In this document: in pieces, positions 16,401 through 24,785 of the stretch
How positions within the stretch are numbered: the first letter of the stretch is position 1
How the letters are laid out: each line of letters starts with the position of its first letter
From: Clostridiaceae bacterium UBA5444
GTDB taxonomy: Bacteria > Bacillota > Clostridia > Clostridiales > Oxobacteraceae
Reading direction: 5' to 3'
NCBI GenBank assembly: GCA_002426575.1
Contig: DIRE01000067.1
Span: 1-39,599, forward strand
DNA: 39,599 nucleotides
Translations under genes and position numbers: made by a program
Notes under the pieces: generated by a model
The model's input: the letters and a program-made list of their open reading frames with translations, nothing else
Told to the model about the DNA's origin: nothing
Database searches by the model: none

Positions 16401-19400
16401 CATCGTCCGGGTCGGCTGCAACATTCGTGCTGAATGTTGATGTTTTGTACTTCTCCCAAGCGTTGCTGCTTCCGAGGCTTGCAGAATCGTTATTAAAAGT
16501 ATTACCGGCTGCAAAGCTTGAGAAATCCTGTATATAAATATTGCTTGATGAAGCAGTATTTAAAACAGGGATAAGCTTTACCCTTGTGTTTTGCATCTCA
16601 GCAATCGCATTGGTTATATCTGCATTAGTTGCCTCGCTATTGTAAAGAGCATTTTGTGCACTTGCTATCGCTGCAGTAAAAGCAGCCCAACTTGCACCTG
16701 TATAGTTATCTTTTGTAACCGTATTTGCAGAGTTAATAGCATCACGCAGCGGTATCTTGTTCACACCGGCTGCCTGCTTAATAGCAGTTGTGCCTTTGAT
16801 TATATAGTTATACCCCACTGTCGCACTGTATACTCCGTTTTTTACCGATACAACCTTGAGTGTGCAGGTGTTTGCTATTGTTAGGGGCCTGCCTGTGTAT
16901 AATTTACCACATAGTACAGGGTCGGAACTGTCTGTTGTATAATAAATTGCATCGCCTGAGTTTGCCAATTTAACACTTATAGGGCTGTCATAGGTGCCAG
17001 AAGAGATGTTTGCCTGCGGCGCAAGACCCATTGAATGAACAACGCTTATATCATCCACATAGAAGTCGGCAGCATATCCTCCAAAACCAAAACCACCGCT
17101 TGCGTTAGCAGCAGCATCTACCTGAGCTACTTTTGTGTCATTCACGTAGAAGGTTACAGTTCCGTTTCCGGTAACAATCTTATAGGTATTCCAATTATTC
17201 ATATTAAAGCCGTCCGGCATTTTAATATTTGAAATAAGGGTGTTATCAGTCGGGTTACCGCCTCTTTGGTAGATTGACCACTGGCCTTTTGTATCACCGC
17301 AATTTGAGTAACGCAACTCGTAACGGTTTACGTTACCGCTGTTGTTCTCTTGTACATAGGCAGATATACCAAAGTTTGCCCATTCAGCATCTGATTTTGC
17401 ATCCCATGCAGCAAATTTAGTACGACAAGTAAACGTATAGTCTGTCCATGAGGTATCACCAAGATTGTAGTAGACCATACCGTCAGGAACCTTAATCTGC
17501 TCACACTTATTGCTTGACTTGTCCGGGTCAGTTACTGTGATAAATGTAGACGGTGTGCCATTTCCGGCATCAATACGGCTGTCATGCCAACCTGTGGGGG
17601 TTGCTGTACTATTATACCCTTCAAAGTTTTCGGTGTAGGGCATCTTAACAACTTCTGTTGGCGGTACTGTTTGTATAGGCGTTAATGCCGGAGCATCTTG
17701 ACCACCGTAAATGTAGAAATAGCTAAAGAATGTTGAGCCTCCTGTAGTTTTTGTCCCTGCCCAGGTTGTCCCCCAGTCACCCATACCAACATAATTGAAG
17801 GATGTGGCAACTTCATCTTTAGCAGCGTAGTCTGCAACTTGTTGTCCGTCAACGTACAATTTTACATCATTGCCGGAGGAATAGTCCATTTTAAGAGTAT
17901 GCCAGCCAAAATAACGAGGCACATCTGTTGTGATTGTCTGACTGTCCTTCTGGATTACATAATAGTCCTTTGATGTATAACCATCAGCACCGATACCAAG
18001 TACTTTAGTGCCATCGTCCGCCCGCAGGAACATGTGTGCAAATCTTGAATCGTTAGGATTAATTGTTACATCATCCGATGGACAGTATTCCTTGCGGCGG
18101 TCAAAGAATTTCACAGACACAACCTTGTTAAGGCTGGTAGGAAATGTCCGGCTTACAACACAACCACTAGGACTATACGGAGTATAGATTGGAAGCGCAC
18201 CGCTACCAAGGCGCGGATCCTCTGCAGAAGCCAAATTACCCATAGTCATATCTACAGTACCTTTTTCTACAACCCAATTTGTAGGATCTAGCGTTGGCGC
18301 TGTGAATTTATCAGAGAAATAAATCTTTGATGGAGCTTTTTCCTGATTTGCATATGTTCGCTGGTTTGTTCCACGAAGTTCAGTGGGGAAAGAAGCTGTG
18401 AGACCTATTTGATCGTACTGCATCTTTGATTTGTCAAAATTCTGTACATCACTTGTGCCATTAATGTTGTTTGTGCAGTTTTGCATAATCATCAACTCGT
18501 TATGTTCATCGTAACGCACTGCCAATGAATGCTCTTGTGTATTAATACCCTGAACATTGGTAAACACGAATCCCGCTGCTCCCATTGCACAATCCAAAGC
18601 ACCAACTGAACACTTTTCATGTACTGAAGGGCTTGCACCTATATCAGCAATAAGCATCTGATCCACGTAGTTGTAACGGTCAATTGATGTGTCAATGTCG
18701 GTAAGGTTTGTCCTCAGTGCGTTAAGATCAGCTGAGCCATGCTGCTGAGAGGTCCCATACCAATACTTTTCACTACTATCAAGCCACGACATGAATACTG
18801 AGCTGTCTTCACCGGCATCCTGTTGGCAATTGTGCACATAAATATACGAGAAGTGGTTGCCCACAGTGTAGCCATCTCTTGCGCAATCGTAATTTTTGTC
18901 GTAGGAAGTACTGCCGCTGCGTGAGTACCCACCCAACACCAGCAATCCACGCTTAGGTGAATTGTAAATCTCCATGTGAGTAAAGGTGTTTTGTCCGGAA
19001 CTCATAATTGTAAATCCAACACCATGACCGACAAGCTGACCCACATCATGGATAAGTATGTTTTCAAAAGTGTTATGATTATTATATTTGCCGACTCCGG
19101 GGTATCCACCGTCTATCGATATACCGCCATCGCCGCAATATTCAACTGCAGTGTTTTTAATTTTGTCATACTGGTTATCTCCAGCCATGAAAATACCATA
19201 AATACCGGCATTCTTCACATTGGTATTAGAGATTGTGATGTTATTGGTATCCTGCAAACGAATATTTCCAACCTGGAACATGGGTCGGTCTGCCGATTCG
19301 CAATAAGACGGCAGGGTAACACCATTTGCCTTTGCTTCTGGCGGATAGTCTTTAATTGGGCCACTACCATCGCCCCAGTTTGTAGAGTATGTGTACGAGC

Positions 19401-20574
19401 CTGAAAACTCGGTATCCTTAACTGCCAATCCATCAATTACTATATTATGTGCCTGTTTCGCTATATCGGGCTTGTCATCCGGATTTTGCTTATTAGTACC
19501 CTTAATGTTAATTACAGTTTGCATTGTGGGGGCAACAACTTTCCATGTACCAACTTCGCCATCTATTGCCTTTGGATAGTAATAGAGCCAGCCTGTTTTC
19601 TTGTTGTAATGATATTCGCCGGGTGCATCAAGGAAAGAGATGTTTCCTTGCAGAAAATATCTTGAGCCATTGCTAATTTGATACTTTGCCCAATACTGAT
19701 ACTTTGTGTAGAAGTCTGTAGAGCTTGAATTATCAGGAAAATCCAATATATAATTGCTGCCTTCTGTAGTCATTGAAGTAATCGGGAAAGTATCTGTAAA
19801 CCAGTCCCAAGTACCACCTTCGCCACCAGTACCGCCGTCCCAGGAGAACACCTGTGCAACTTCCTCGCTGTTTTGCTGCGCCAGCTTCATTCCATTTACT
19901 TGTTCGGCATTTAAGCTGCTTTGAGCCACTACAACATTTTTGCCTTGGGTACCCCAACCCGCCATACGGTTGTAACCATCCTTTGCTTCCGGGAACCCAG
20001 GAATCTCCACCCAATTCGGTGTTCTCGCCATCATTGCACGAGAATCGTTTACATACAATGTGTTAAAATTATTGGCAGGGTCAAGATGGGTTTTATACAC
20101 TTTTCCCACCATACTTGACAGCATACCGTAGTTTGCTGTATCGGTGTCGTCTGCTAGGATCCAGCTCTTTGGATCAACCGGTTGGCCACCATACAGCTTG
20201 GCAGCACCAACACCGTCTGTGCTTTTGTAAATGATGTTGTAGCCATTTGTACCGGAATCCTGTGTATTAAGATCCAACGTTTGTGACAGATAATAATCAC
20301 CAGCAGCAATATTTACAATTATGTTGCCTGTCATATTTTTATTAATTTTTCGCACAGCATCTCGAGCTCCCTGCAATGTAGCAAATGGCTGTGCATACGT
20401 ACCGGGATTTGAGTCATCACCAATTGTTGAAACAAAAAATTCTGCCTGTATCTTCTGTGATGCCTCCTGTGTTGCTTGTGATGTATCTGCAGCCATTGAT
20501 TTTAGCGGCATAGCAGTCGTAAGCATAGCAAGAGTCGTAAACACACTGATTGCCTTGAATATAACTTTCCTCAT
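13465..20574 (-). CDS. Giant secreted multi-domain beta-helix protein with three CWB2 cell-wall anchoring repeats
   Basis: A 2,369-residue exported protein. Residues 1-28 are a signal peptide (MRKVIFKAISVFTT..., cleaved near SMAAD). A right-handed parallel beta-helix region follows (about 35-740), opening FFVSTIGDDSNPGTYAQPFATL, a start typical of carbohydrate-active beta-helix proteins. Next come two laminin-G-like or carbohydrate-binding modules (about 750-975 and 978-1180), a chitobiase C-terminal-like module (1182-1262), a FIVAR-like helix pair (1263-1336), another binding module (1340-1575), a second chitobiase C-terminal-like module (1579-1658), an Ig-like domain (1663-1757), an uncertain module, an InlB-type repeat (1890-1961) and a Big_4-like domain (1968-2061). 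Three CWB2 repeats end it, each with a G-(A/S)-(N/D)-RY motif near 2080, 2180 and 2273. CWB2 modules bind cell-wall polymers, so the enzyme should sit on the cell surface. The substrate is not established. The ribosome-binding site is AGGGGG, 10 bases from the ATG. Confidence 0.85.
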   Translation of the reverse strand: MRKVIFKAISVFTTLAMLTTAMPLKSMAADTSQATQEASQKIQAEFFVSTIGDDSNPGTYAQPFATLQGARDAVRKINKNMTGNIIVNIAAGDYYLSQTLDLNTQDSGTNGYNIIYKSTDGVGAAKLYGGQPVDPKSWILADDTDTANYGMLSSMVGKVYKTHLDPANNFNTLYVNDSRAMMARTPNWVEIPGFPEAKDGYNRMAGWGTQGKNVVVAQSSLNAEQVNGMKLAQQNSEEVAQVFSWDGGTGGEGGTWDWFTDTFPITSMTTEGSNYILDFPDNSSSTDFYTKYQYWAKYQISNGSRYFLQGNISFLDAPGEYHYNKKTGWLYYYPKAIDGEVGTWKVVAPTMQTVINIKGTNKQNPDDKPDIAKQAHNIVIDGLAVKDTEFSGSYTYSTNWGDGSGPIKDYPPEAKANGVTLPSYCESADRPMFQVGNIRLQDTNNITISNTNVKNAGIYGIFMAGDNQYDKIKNTAVEYCGDGGISIDGGYPGVGKYNNHNTFENILIHDVGQLVGHGVGFTIMSSGQNTFTHMEIYNSPKRGLLVLGGYSRSGSTSYDKNYDCARDGYTVGNHFSYIYVHNCQQDAGEDSSVFMSWLDSSEKYWYGTSQQHGSADLNALRTNLTDIDTSIDRYNYVDQMLIADIGASPSVHEKCSVGALDCAMGAAGFVFTNVQGINTQEHSLAVRYDEHNELMIMQNCTNNINGTSDVQNFDKSKMQYDQIGLTASFPTELRGTNQRTYANQEKAPSKIYFSDKFTAPTLDPTNWVVEKGTVDMTMGNLASAEDPRLGSGALPIYTPYSPSGCVVSRTFPTSLNKVVSVKFFDRRKEYCPSDDVTINPNDSRFAHMFLRADDGTKVLGIGADGYTSKDYYVIQKDSQTITTDVPRYFGWHTLKMDYSSGNDVKLYVDGQQVADYAAKDEVATSFNYVGMGDWGTTWAGTKTTGGSTFFSYFYIYGGQDAPALTPIQTVPPTEVVKMPYTENFEGYNSTATPTGWHDSRIDAGNGTPSTFITVTDPDKSSNKCEQIKVPDGMVYYNLGDTSWTDYTFTCRTKFAAWDAKSDAEWANFGISAYVQENNSGNVNRYELRYSNCGDTKGQWSIYQRGGNPTDNTLISNIKMPDGFNMNNWNTYKIVTGNGTVTFYVNDTKVAQVDAAANASGGFGFGGYAADFYVDDISVVHSMGLAPQANISSGTYDSPISVKLANSGDAIYYTTDSSDPVLCGKLYTGRPLTIANTCTLKVVSVKNGVYSATVGYNYIIKGTTAIKQAAGVNKIPLRDAINSANTVTKDNYTGASWAAFTAAIASAQNALYNSEATNADITNAIAEMQNTRVKLIPVLNTASSSNIYIQDFSSFAAGNTFNNDSASLGSSNAWEKYKTSTFSTNVAADPDDGNNNVLDVVLGDDAYVAYPYDAAATKLQNYTYSLRAKMKNWTVGNSQEPWSNFQLVLYAGKNIPIETKNPVLYGIRVQMSDTTKIGLYKRQNADIGYGGGTNPYKVYDLPAGFDITQWHTYKIKADTANTNTSAKTADVTITLWIDGSLIGSWTDKGTNVYQGGFGFNAYGPEFLVDDICVTDNSSTIAAPTADIATGTYAAPISVNVTPGAAGEKMYYTLDGSDPSTNGMLYTGAIAINNSCTLKLIELNSSNAASNVISYSYTISAPKSVAPVAITNPRSMTVTASQPVSFQTLAYVTDGGTLTYQWQNSEDCGTTWSDIKGATDYYYDTAQVTAADNGTMYRCIITNTKNSLVAAFTTSPATLNITTLSLQPVSSSFKLTAKNVVPCDSVCNGKNGPKGTAQVTFTADTEGTYYYKLMYSGDTYVDSDGKLYIGYNDSSVTTVDTSGTGTPCVVGDNTISLSNIAPYVPYTIYIQEKDADGKLSNKLKVDIPAGKPNLTVATSGNGIVTQDVSGEYVSGSVVKLVATPAEGYHFLNWTSSDGGVFQNANSASTEYVTSFYDTTVTANFYQIASANLIKITTPAAITGLPNGTAKTAEALRLPAKVELVTDAGNVNANVTWDIDGSSYDPTVKTGQTFTVNGTVSLPTGVLNTNNVTLTTSIDVTVKAAPDTGDDIVPDEEDTIEMIRLSGANRYETCVKISQSGWKTSDYAVLATGEDFPDALSSAPLAKKYNAPILITNHKTLDSSVEKEIGRLGVKNIFIIGGTKAVSQRIEDKLTSKGIKCTRIQGSDRYETSAAIANHIGTSKEVVVATGENFPDALSIASYAAFKGMPILLTEAGTLPKAISKYIEKSGVTKTYVIGGMEVINDSVLNVVPGGERLNGSDRYATNVTILEKFASEFDLSSIYFATGENFPDALTGSAFAASMKSPIILVNSNITDSTSKFVKENISKIKTGYALGGSSVVPDSVKNLLTK

Positions 20575-20976
20575 TTTGCATATTCCCCCTTTTTATAATT
20601 TGGAAAATTAAAAGATTTGTCTTTAACCTCCTTTCGTGACCATCTTACAATGCAATATTAATACTAGTGTTTCATTTAAATAATTTGCGCCCCCCCTAGC
20701 TTATAAAATTTAAAGATTTCTTTATACTGGCAGGAACTTCCTTACTAACTATAGTGTATATATTTTAAGGAAGTTAATGGCTTCCATGAGAAACTTAAAG
20801 AGCAGCACTATTTAACTGAGTTATAATGATTTCCTGCCTTTATTCTTTTCACAAAATATAATAACATATGAATTAAATTAAGAAATCTACGAAATTTATG
20901 AATTTCTCCACAATTTATACATTTAACTTAAATTTATACCGTACATAATTCCATTTCCCAAGTTATAATAAAGAAA
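20575..20976 (-). other. 400-bp leader/spacer upstream of the large surface protein gene, with an inverted repeat
   Basis: No gene is seen here. A perfect 10-base inverted repeat, AACTTCCTTA (20735-20744) and TAAGGAAGTT (20766-20775), is separated by 21 A/T-rich bases. An unusual run of seven C (20691-20697) lies nearer the gene. A second purine-rich, ribosome-binding-like AAAGGAGG occurs at about 20626-20633 in the minus-strand leader. No convincing promoter pair was found. I looked for a c-di-GMP riboswitch core and did not find one. Confidence 0.4.
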
Positions 20977-21020
20977 AGAATAAAAGGCTTTAACTCACCA
21001 GAGTTAGAGCCTTTTATTCT
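20977..21020 (-). terminator. Terminator of the exporter operon
   Basis: Twenty-base arms (20977-20996 and 21001-21020) pair at all but one position around the loop ACCA. On the minus strand a T-rich tail (TTTTATTCTTTTCTTT) follows. It lies 20 bases past the exporter stop codon. Confidence 0.92.
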
Positions 21021-21105
21021 CGTTTATAAAACAAGTTTATTATTTATAATACTGCGCTTGTGCATACCATAACTCGTGATATTTACCTGGGATATCTACT
21101 AGTTC
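20977..21105. repeat. Right copy of the ~130-bp direct repeat (partner 6411-6539)
   Basis: Same-orientation match to 6411-6539, covering the terminator and the last ~20 codons of the intact exporter gene. This is the functional copy. Together the two bracket the whole lacI-fuc-thrE-surface protein segment. Confidence 0.85.
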
Positions 21106-22908
21106 CTCGTGGCTGCCTTGCTGGACAATCTGGCCGTTGTCGAATACGGCTATATCACTGCAGAAACGGCAGGAAGATAGGCGGTGACTAATATAAATAG
21201 CAGTCTTATCTTCGACAATCTCGTTGAATTTGCTATAAATTTCTGCTTCTGCAATTGGATCTAAAGCAGCTGTAGGCTCATCAAGTATAATGAATGGTGC
21301 ATCTTTGTATAATGCACGGGCAATGGCTATTTTCTGAGCCTCACCTCCTGAAATCTCCACACCCCCATCATCAAAATCTTTATAAATATATGTTTCAACT
21401 CCATTAGGCATCTTTGATAGCCTCTCTGAAAAACCAGCTTTGTTTAAACTGTCTATTACCTTTGAATCATCATAACTTTTGCTTGCAGCAACATTCTGTC
21501 CAAGGGAGAAAGAGAGCAGCTGATAATCCTGAAAAACAACAGAGAAAATAGACATATAATCATGATAGTTATATTTTCGAATATTAATTCCATTAAGCAG
21601 TATTTCACCTTCTGTTGGATCATACAGGCGACAAAGCAGTTTGATAAAAGTTGTCTTTCCTGAGCCATTCATTCCAACAACAGCTAATCTTTCCCCAATT
21701 TTAAATTTTATAGAAACATGGCGTAATGCATATGTTTCTGTACCAGGGTATTTGAAAGATACATCGCGAAATTCTATTTCATAATTACGGTCTGCCCGCT
21801 TTTCCGTTGTTAAGCTTCCCTGATACATTGTATTGGGAATATCGAGAAATTCATATGTTGTCTTTAAAAATACAGCATTGTTTCGCATATCACCAAGGGT
21901 TGCAATCAAAGAAGCAATCCCTTGAGAGAGAGAAGTTATTGAACCTATATACTGGGTAACTGATCCAACTCCAAAGGCCCCTGCCCAAGCTTTAAGGCAC
22001 ACAAAAGTATAAACAATCCCTATAAAAATAATAGACATTGCAGCAGATATGGCATTCAAGACTCCCATGGGCCCGGCTGCATATTTTGCTATTTTTGAGC
22101 CTGGTGCAATGCTCTTATCCTTTTTTGAGTAATGTTCACAGATGATCTGCTGATTGTACATTCTTATATCAAGTGCACGGTATCTATCCTGTGCCATAAA
22201 CCCAAAGAAACCAAAGAAACGATTGCCCATCTTTGCATCATCAGCACGCCTTGTCCAGTAGCTATTTGCTTTGTTAGAACACATTGGGGAGATGAAAGTA
22301 ACAAGAAACAAAACTACAATAATACCTACTGCAAAAAGAGGACTGTTCAATATAGTAAAGGCTCCTGATTTTGATGGAACATCTAAAGTGAAAAGACTGA
22401 CCGTCAATGCAATTGCGCTTACAATACTGATTAAGGAATTTACGGTTGTTTCAAAATATACTAATATTTTTCCAATTCCCCAGCCTGCCCATTGCTGGTT
22501 TTGAGAAATCTGTGAACGTAAATCATGTGTGTGCTGCTCATCTAATGAGCAAAAATCCATATCCAACATTTTATCTGTATATATCTTGTTTTGCTGATGC
22601 CAGAATCCCGCATGCTTACAGTTTTTCCAGCGTGATAGCACCCCATTTATTAAAGCCAAAAAAGATGTGGATACAATTGTAATTATTACAAGTTTTCTAA
22701 GCACTATGGGATTGCGATTCCCAGCAAGTTCATTTATAATCTGTGCCGAAAGATAAATTTCAACATAAGGCGTAATAGAGGCAAAAGCCGAACATATAGC
22801 AGAAGATATAAACATTTTTGGGCATTGCTTTTTAAGTATCTTAAAAGCTCTGTAATTTAACCTTATGGATTCTTGTAAGGAGATGCCATCCTTCTTTTTA
22901 TTCTTCAT
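21040..22908 (-). CDS. ABC exporter half-transporter, second subunit
   Basis: This 622-residue protein fuses a six-helix exporter domain (about 1-330) to an ATPase domain: Walker A GMNGSGKTTF (near 411), signature SGGEAQK (near 519) and Walker B IILDEPTAALDP (near 539), followed by the switch His in YISHRLSS. The frame extends upstream to 22971, but I chose ATG 22908 (MKNKKKDGISLQ), which lies behind AAGGGGGTG and overlaps the last 11 bases of the upstream exporter gene. The overlap implies coupled translation and a heterodimer. The pair probably exports a peptide, lipid or drug; the substrate is not shown by sequence. Its 3' end is partly duplicated at 6475-6548. Confidence 0.9.
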   Translation of the reverse strand: MKNKKKDGISLQESIRLNYRAFKILKKQCPKMFISSAICSAFASITPYVEIYLSAQIINELAGNRNPIVLRKLVIITIVSTSFLALINGVLSRWKNCKHAGFWHQQNKIYTDKMLDMDFCSLDEQHTHDLRSQISQNQQWAGWGIGKILVYFETTVNSLISIVSAIALTVSLFTLDVPSKSGAFTILNSPLFAVGIIVVLFLVTFISPMCSNKANSYWTRRADDAKMGNRFFGFFGFMAQDRYRALDIRMYNQQIICEHYSKKDKSIAPGSKIAKYAAGPMGVLNAISAAMSIIFIGIVYTFVCLKAWAGAFGVGSVTQYIGSITSLSQGIASLIATLGDMRNNAVFLKTTYEFLDIPNTMYQGSLTTEKRADRNYEIEFRDVSFKYPGTETYALRHVSIKFKIGERLAVVGMNGSGKTTFIKLLCRLYDPTEGEILLNGINIRKYNYHDYMSIFSVVFQDYQLLSFSLGQNVAASKSYDDSKVIDSLNKAGFSERLSKMPNGVETYIYKDFDDGGVEISGGEAQKIAIARALYKDAPFIILDEPTAALDPIAEAEIYSKFNEIVEDKTAIYISHRLSSCRFCSDIAVFDNGQIVQQGSHEELVDIPGKYHELWYAQAQYYK

Positions 22909-24739
22909 CAAAGGCACCCCCTTCTTTATAATATTTGCTTTGTACACGGAAAAGTTCTGCATATTTTCCATTTATCTTCATTAATGAATCATGGGTTCCC
23001 TCTTCAGCTATAGCCCCATTTGAAATAAAAATAATGCGATCGCAAAAGCGTGTAGATGCCAAACGGTGGGAAATATAAATAGATGTACGCCCAGAGGTCA
23101 TTTCGTTATATTTCAAATAAATATCGTTCTCTGCAATTGGATCAAGAGCGGCTGTTGGTTCATCCAACACAATAATTGGGGCATCCTTGTATAAAGCACG
23201 TGCAAGCATTAGCCGCTGCATTTCTCCACCTGAAAGCTCAATTCCATCTTCAAATACTTTGCGGCCTATATGTGTTTGATACCCCTTAGGAAGACTTTCC
23301 ACCTTGTCCGTCAATCCAGCCTCTGCAATGCAGCGCTTTACTTTAGCAATGTCAATATTCTCATCTGACTGTGCCACATTTTCAGCAAGGGTTACTTCGA
23401 GCAGGGAAAATTGTTGAAAAACTGCAGCGAAAAGCCCATAATACTTACGGCGATTGTATTGCCGGATATCTTCTCCATTGAGCAGTATGGCACCATGTGT
23501 AGGGTCATAAAAGCCACATATTAGTTTTACAAGTGTGGTTTTGCCTGCACCATTTAATCCAACGATTGCAAGCTTTTCTCCTGCATGAATGGTTAAATTC
23601 AGGTGATTTAAAGTGTCCTTATCAGCTTTTGGGTATCTAAAGCACACATCTTGTAATTGGATTTCATATTTGCCGTTTTGATTTTTAGGTAAGTCTGCTC
23701 CATCCGCAAATCGAAAGGGTTCTGGAGTCTCAAGGTATTCTCTTACAGTAGAAATATCAAGGCTTTGCCTGTGAAGCGTGGAAAAATTGGAAAGAATACC
23801 AGTTATCCAATTTGTAAATCCCCCAACAGCAGTAAAATACAAAAGAAACTCAGATGCCGGCAATCCTGCGCTAATTGTCATTGTAATTAAATAAAAATAT
23901 GCAATCCCATTTCTGCACAATGTGAGAACTACATCAATAACATTTGTCCATATATACACTCTTTCCCCACGAGCAACGAAAGCCTTATATAAACGCAGTG
24001 TACTGTTGAAGATATCTTCAAGCCATGGCTGCATACCAAAAATGCGTATATCTTTTGCCAAAGCAGGCTCCTCTGCTTTTGTGCAGGCATAATTCATTTT
24101 TTTGAAATACTCAGACTCTTCTTCCCGGTGGTAAAAGCCCCACTCGTTTATACGCTTGTTGATAAAATACCCTAGAACTGTTGTTATTAAAACAATTGAT
24201 ATTAATACTACATTTAAAGAGGATATCAAAAAAAGATAAATTATAAATCCGGTAATACTTTTAAGTAGATTTGTTAGTGTATCCCAAATTGCTTCTGTCG
24301 CTTGATTATTGCTGCATACGGCCATATTGGACTTTTCAAGCTTTTTGAGAATAGAAGTATCCTCCGTATTAGGGAAAGACGTGGTTGCAACCTTATTATG
24401 GATTTTGCGTATGATGTTAAGCCTGATCTCTACACGACCGAACACCGTATTAGTGGATACATATGAAGTTAAGGCTGCTAAAATTAAAAGTACCGTTGTA
24501 AACAAAACAATGGTCAGAATAAGTTCTGACAATGGTGCCTTTGTCTCCACTTTTTTTAATATTACTGGAGCAATATAGAGTTCAGCTAAATTGTTTGTTA
24601 CAGCAAGTGCCGCAAGTAATACGCACAAAACCAAAACGCTTTTGCTAACTTCCCATGCCTCACAAATCATATACACTGAATTCTGCCACATATTATATTT
24701 GGGTCGCTCCTTGTTCTTTTTCTTGTCTTGTTCCGTCAT
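22898..24739 (-). CDS. ABC exporter half-transporter, first subunit
   Basis: This 613-residue protein has the same layout as its partner: membrane domain (about 40-330), then an ATPase with Walker A GLNGAGKTTL (near 391), signature SGGEMQR (near 500) and IVLDEPTAALDP (near 524), with the switch His in YISHRLAS. The catalytic Glu follows the Walker B Asp in both subunits, so both sites may be active. GAGGTGAT sits before three possible starts (GTG 24748, ATG 24745, ATG 24739). Spacing favours 24739, MTEQDKKKNKE. The gene lies 46 bases after the histidine kinase, so sensor, regulator and exporter form one transcription unit. Confidence 0.9.
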   Translation of the reverse strand: MTEQDKKKNKERPKYNMWQNSVYMICEAWEVSKSVLVLCVLLAALAVTNNLAELYIAPVILKKVETKAPLSELILTIVLFTTVLLILAALTSYVSTNTVFGRVEIRLNIIRKIHNKVATTSFPNTEDTSILKKLEKSNMAVCSNNQATEAIWDTLTNLLKSITGFIIYLFLISSLNVVLISIVLITTVLGYFINKRINEWGFYHREEESEYFKKMNYACTKAEEPALAKDIRIFGMQPWLEDIFNSTLRLYKAFVARGERVYIWTNVIDVVLTLCRNGIAYFYLITMTISAGLPASEFLLYFTAVGGFTNWITGILSNFSTLHRQSLDISTVREYLETPEPFRFADGADLPKNQNGKYEIQLQDVCFRYPKADKDTLNHLNLTIHAGEKLAIVGLNGAGKTTLVKLICGFYDPTHGAILLNGEDIRQYNRRKYYGLFAAVFQQFSLLEVTLAENVAQSDENIDIAKVKRCIAEAGLTDKVESLPKGYQTHIGRKVFEDGIELSGGEMQRLMLARALYKDAPIIVLDEPTAALDPIAENDIYLKYNEMTSGRTSIYISHRLASTRFCDRIIFISNGAIAEEGTHDSLMKINGKYAELFRVQSKYYKEGGAFDEE

Positions 24740-24785
24740 TTTCATCACCTCGCTATTAGCCTATCATAACGAATACTATATAAGG

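Noticed and set aside
18976..19404. 142-codon open frame opposite the giant surface gene
   Set aside because: It has no ribosome-binding site or recognisable motif and is fully covered by the beta-helix coding region.
20575..20976. c-di-GMP riboswitch upstream of the CWB2-anchored gene
   Set aside because: The leader has a GGTCACG but none of the other conserved core elements of a GEMM riboswitch.
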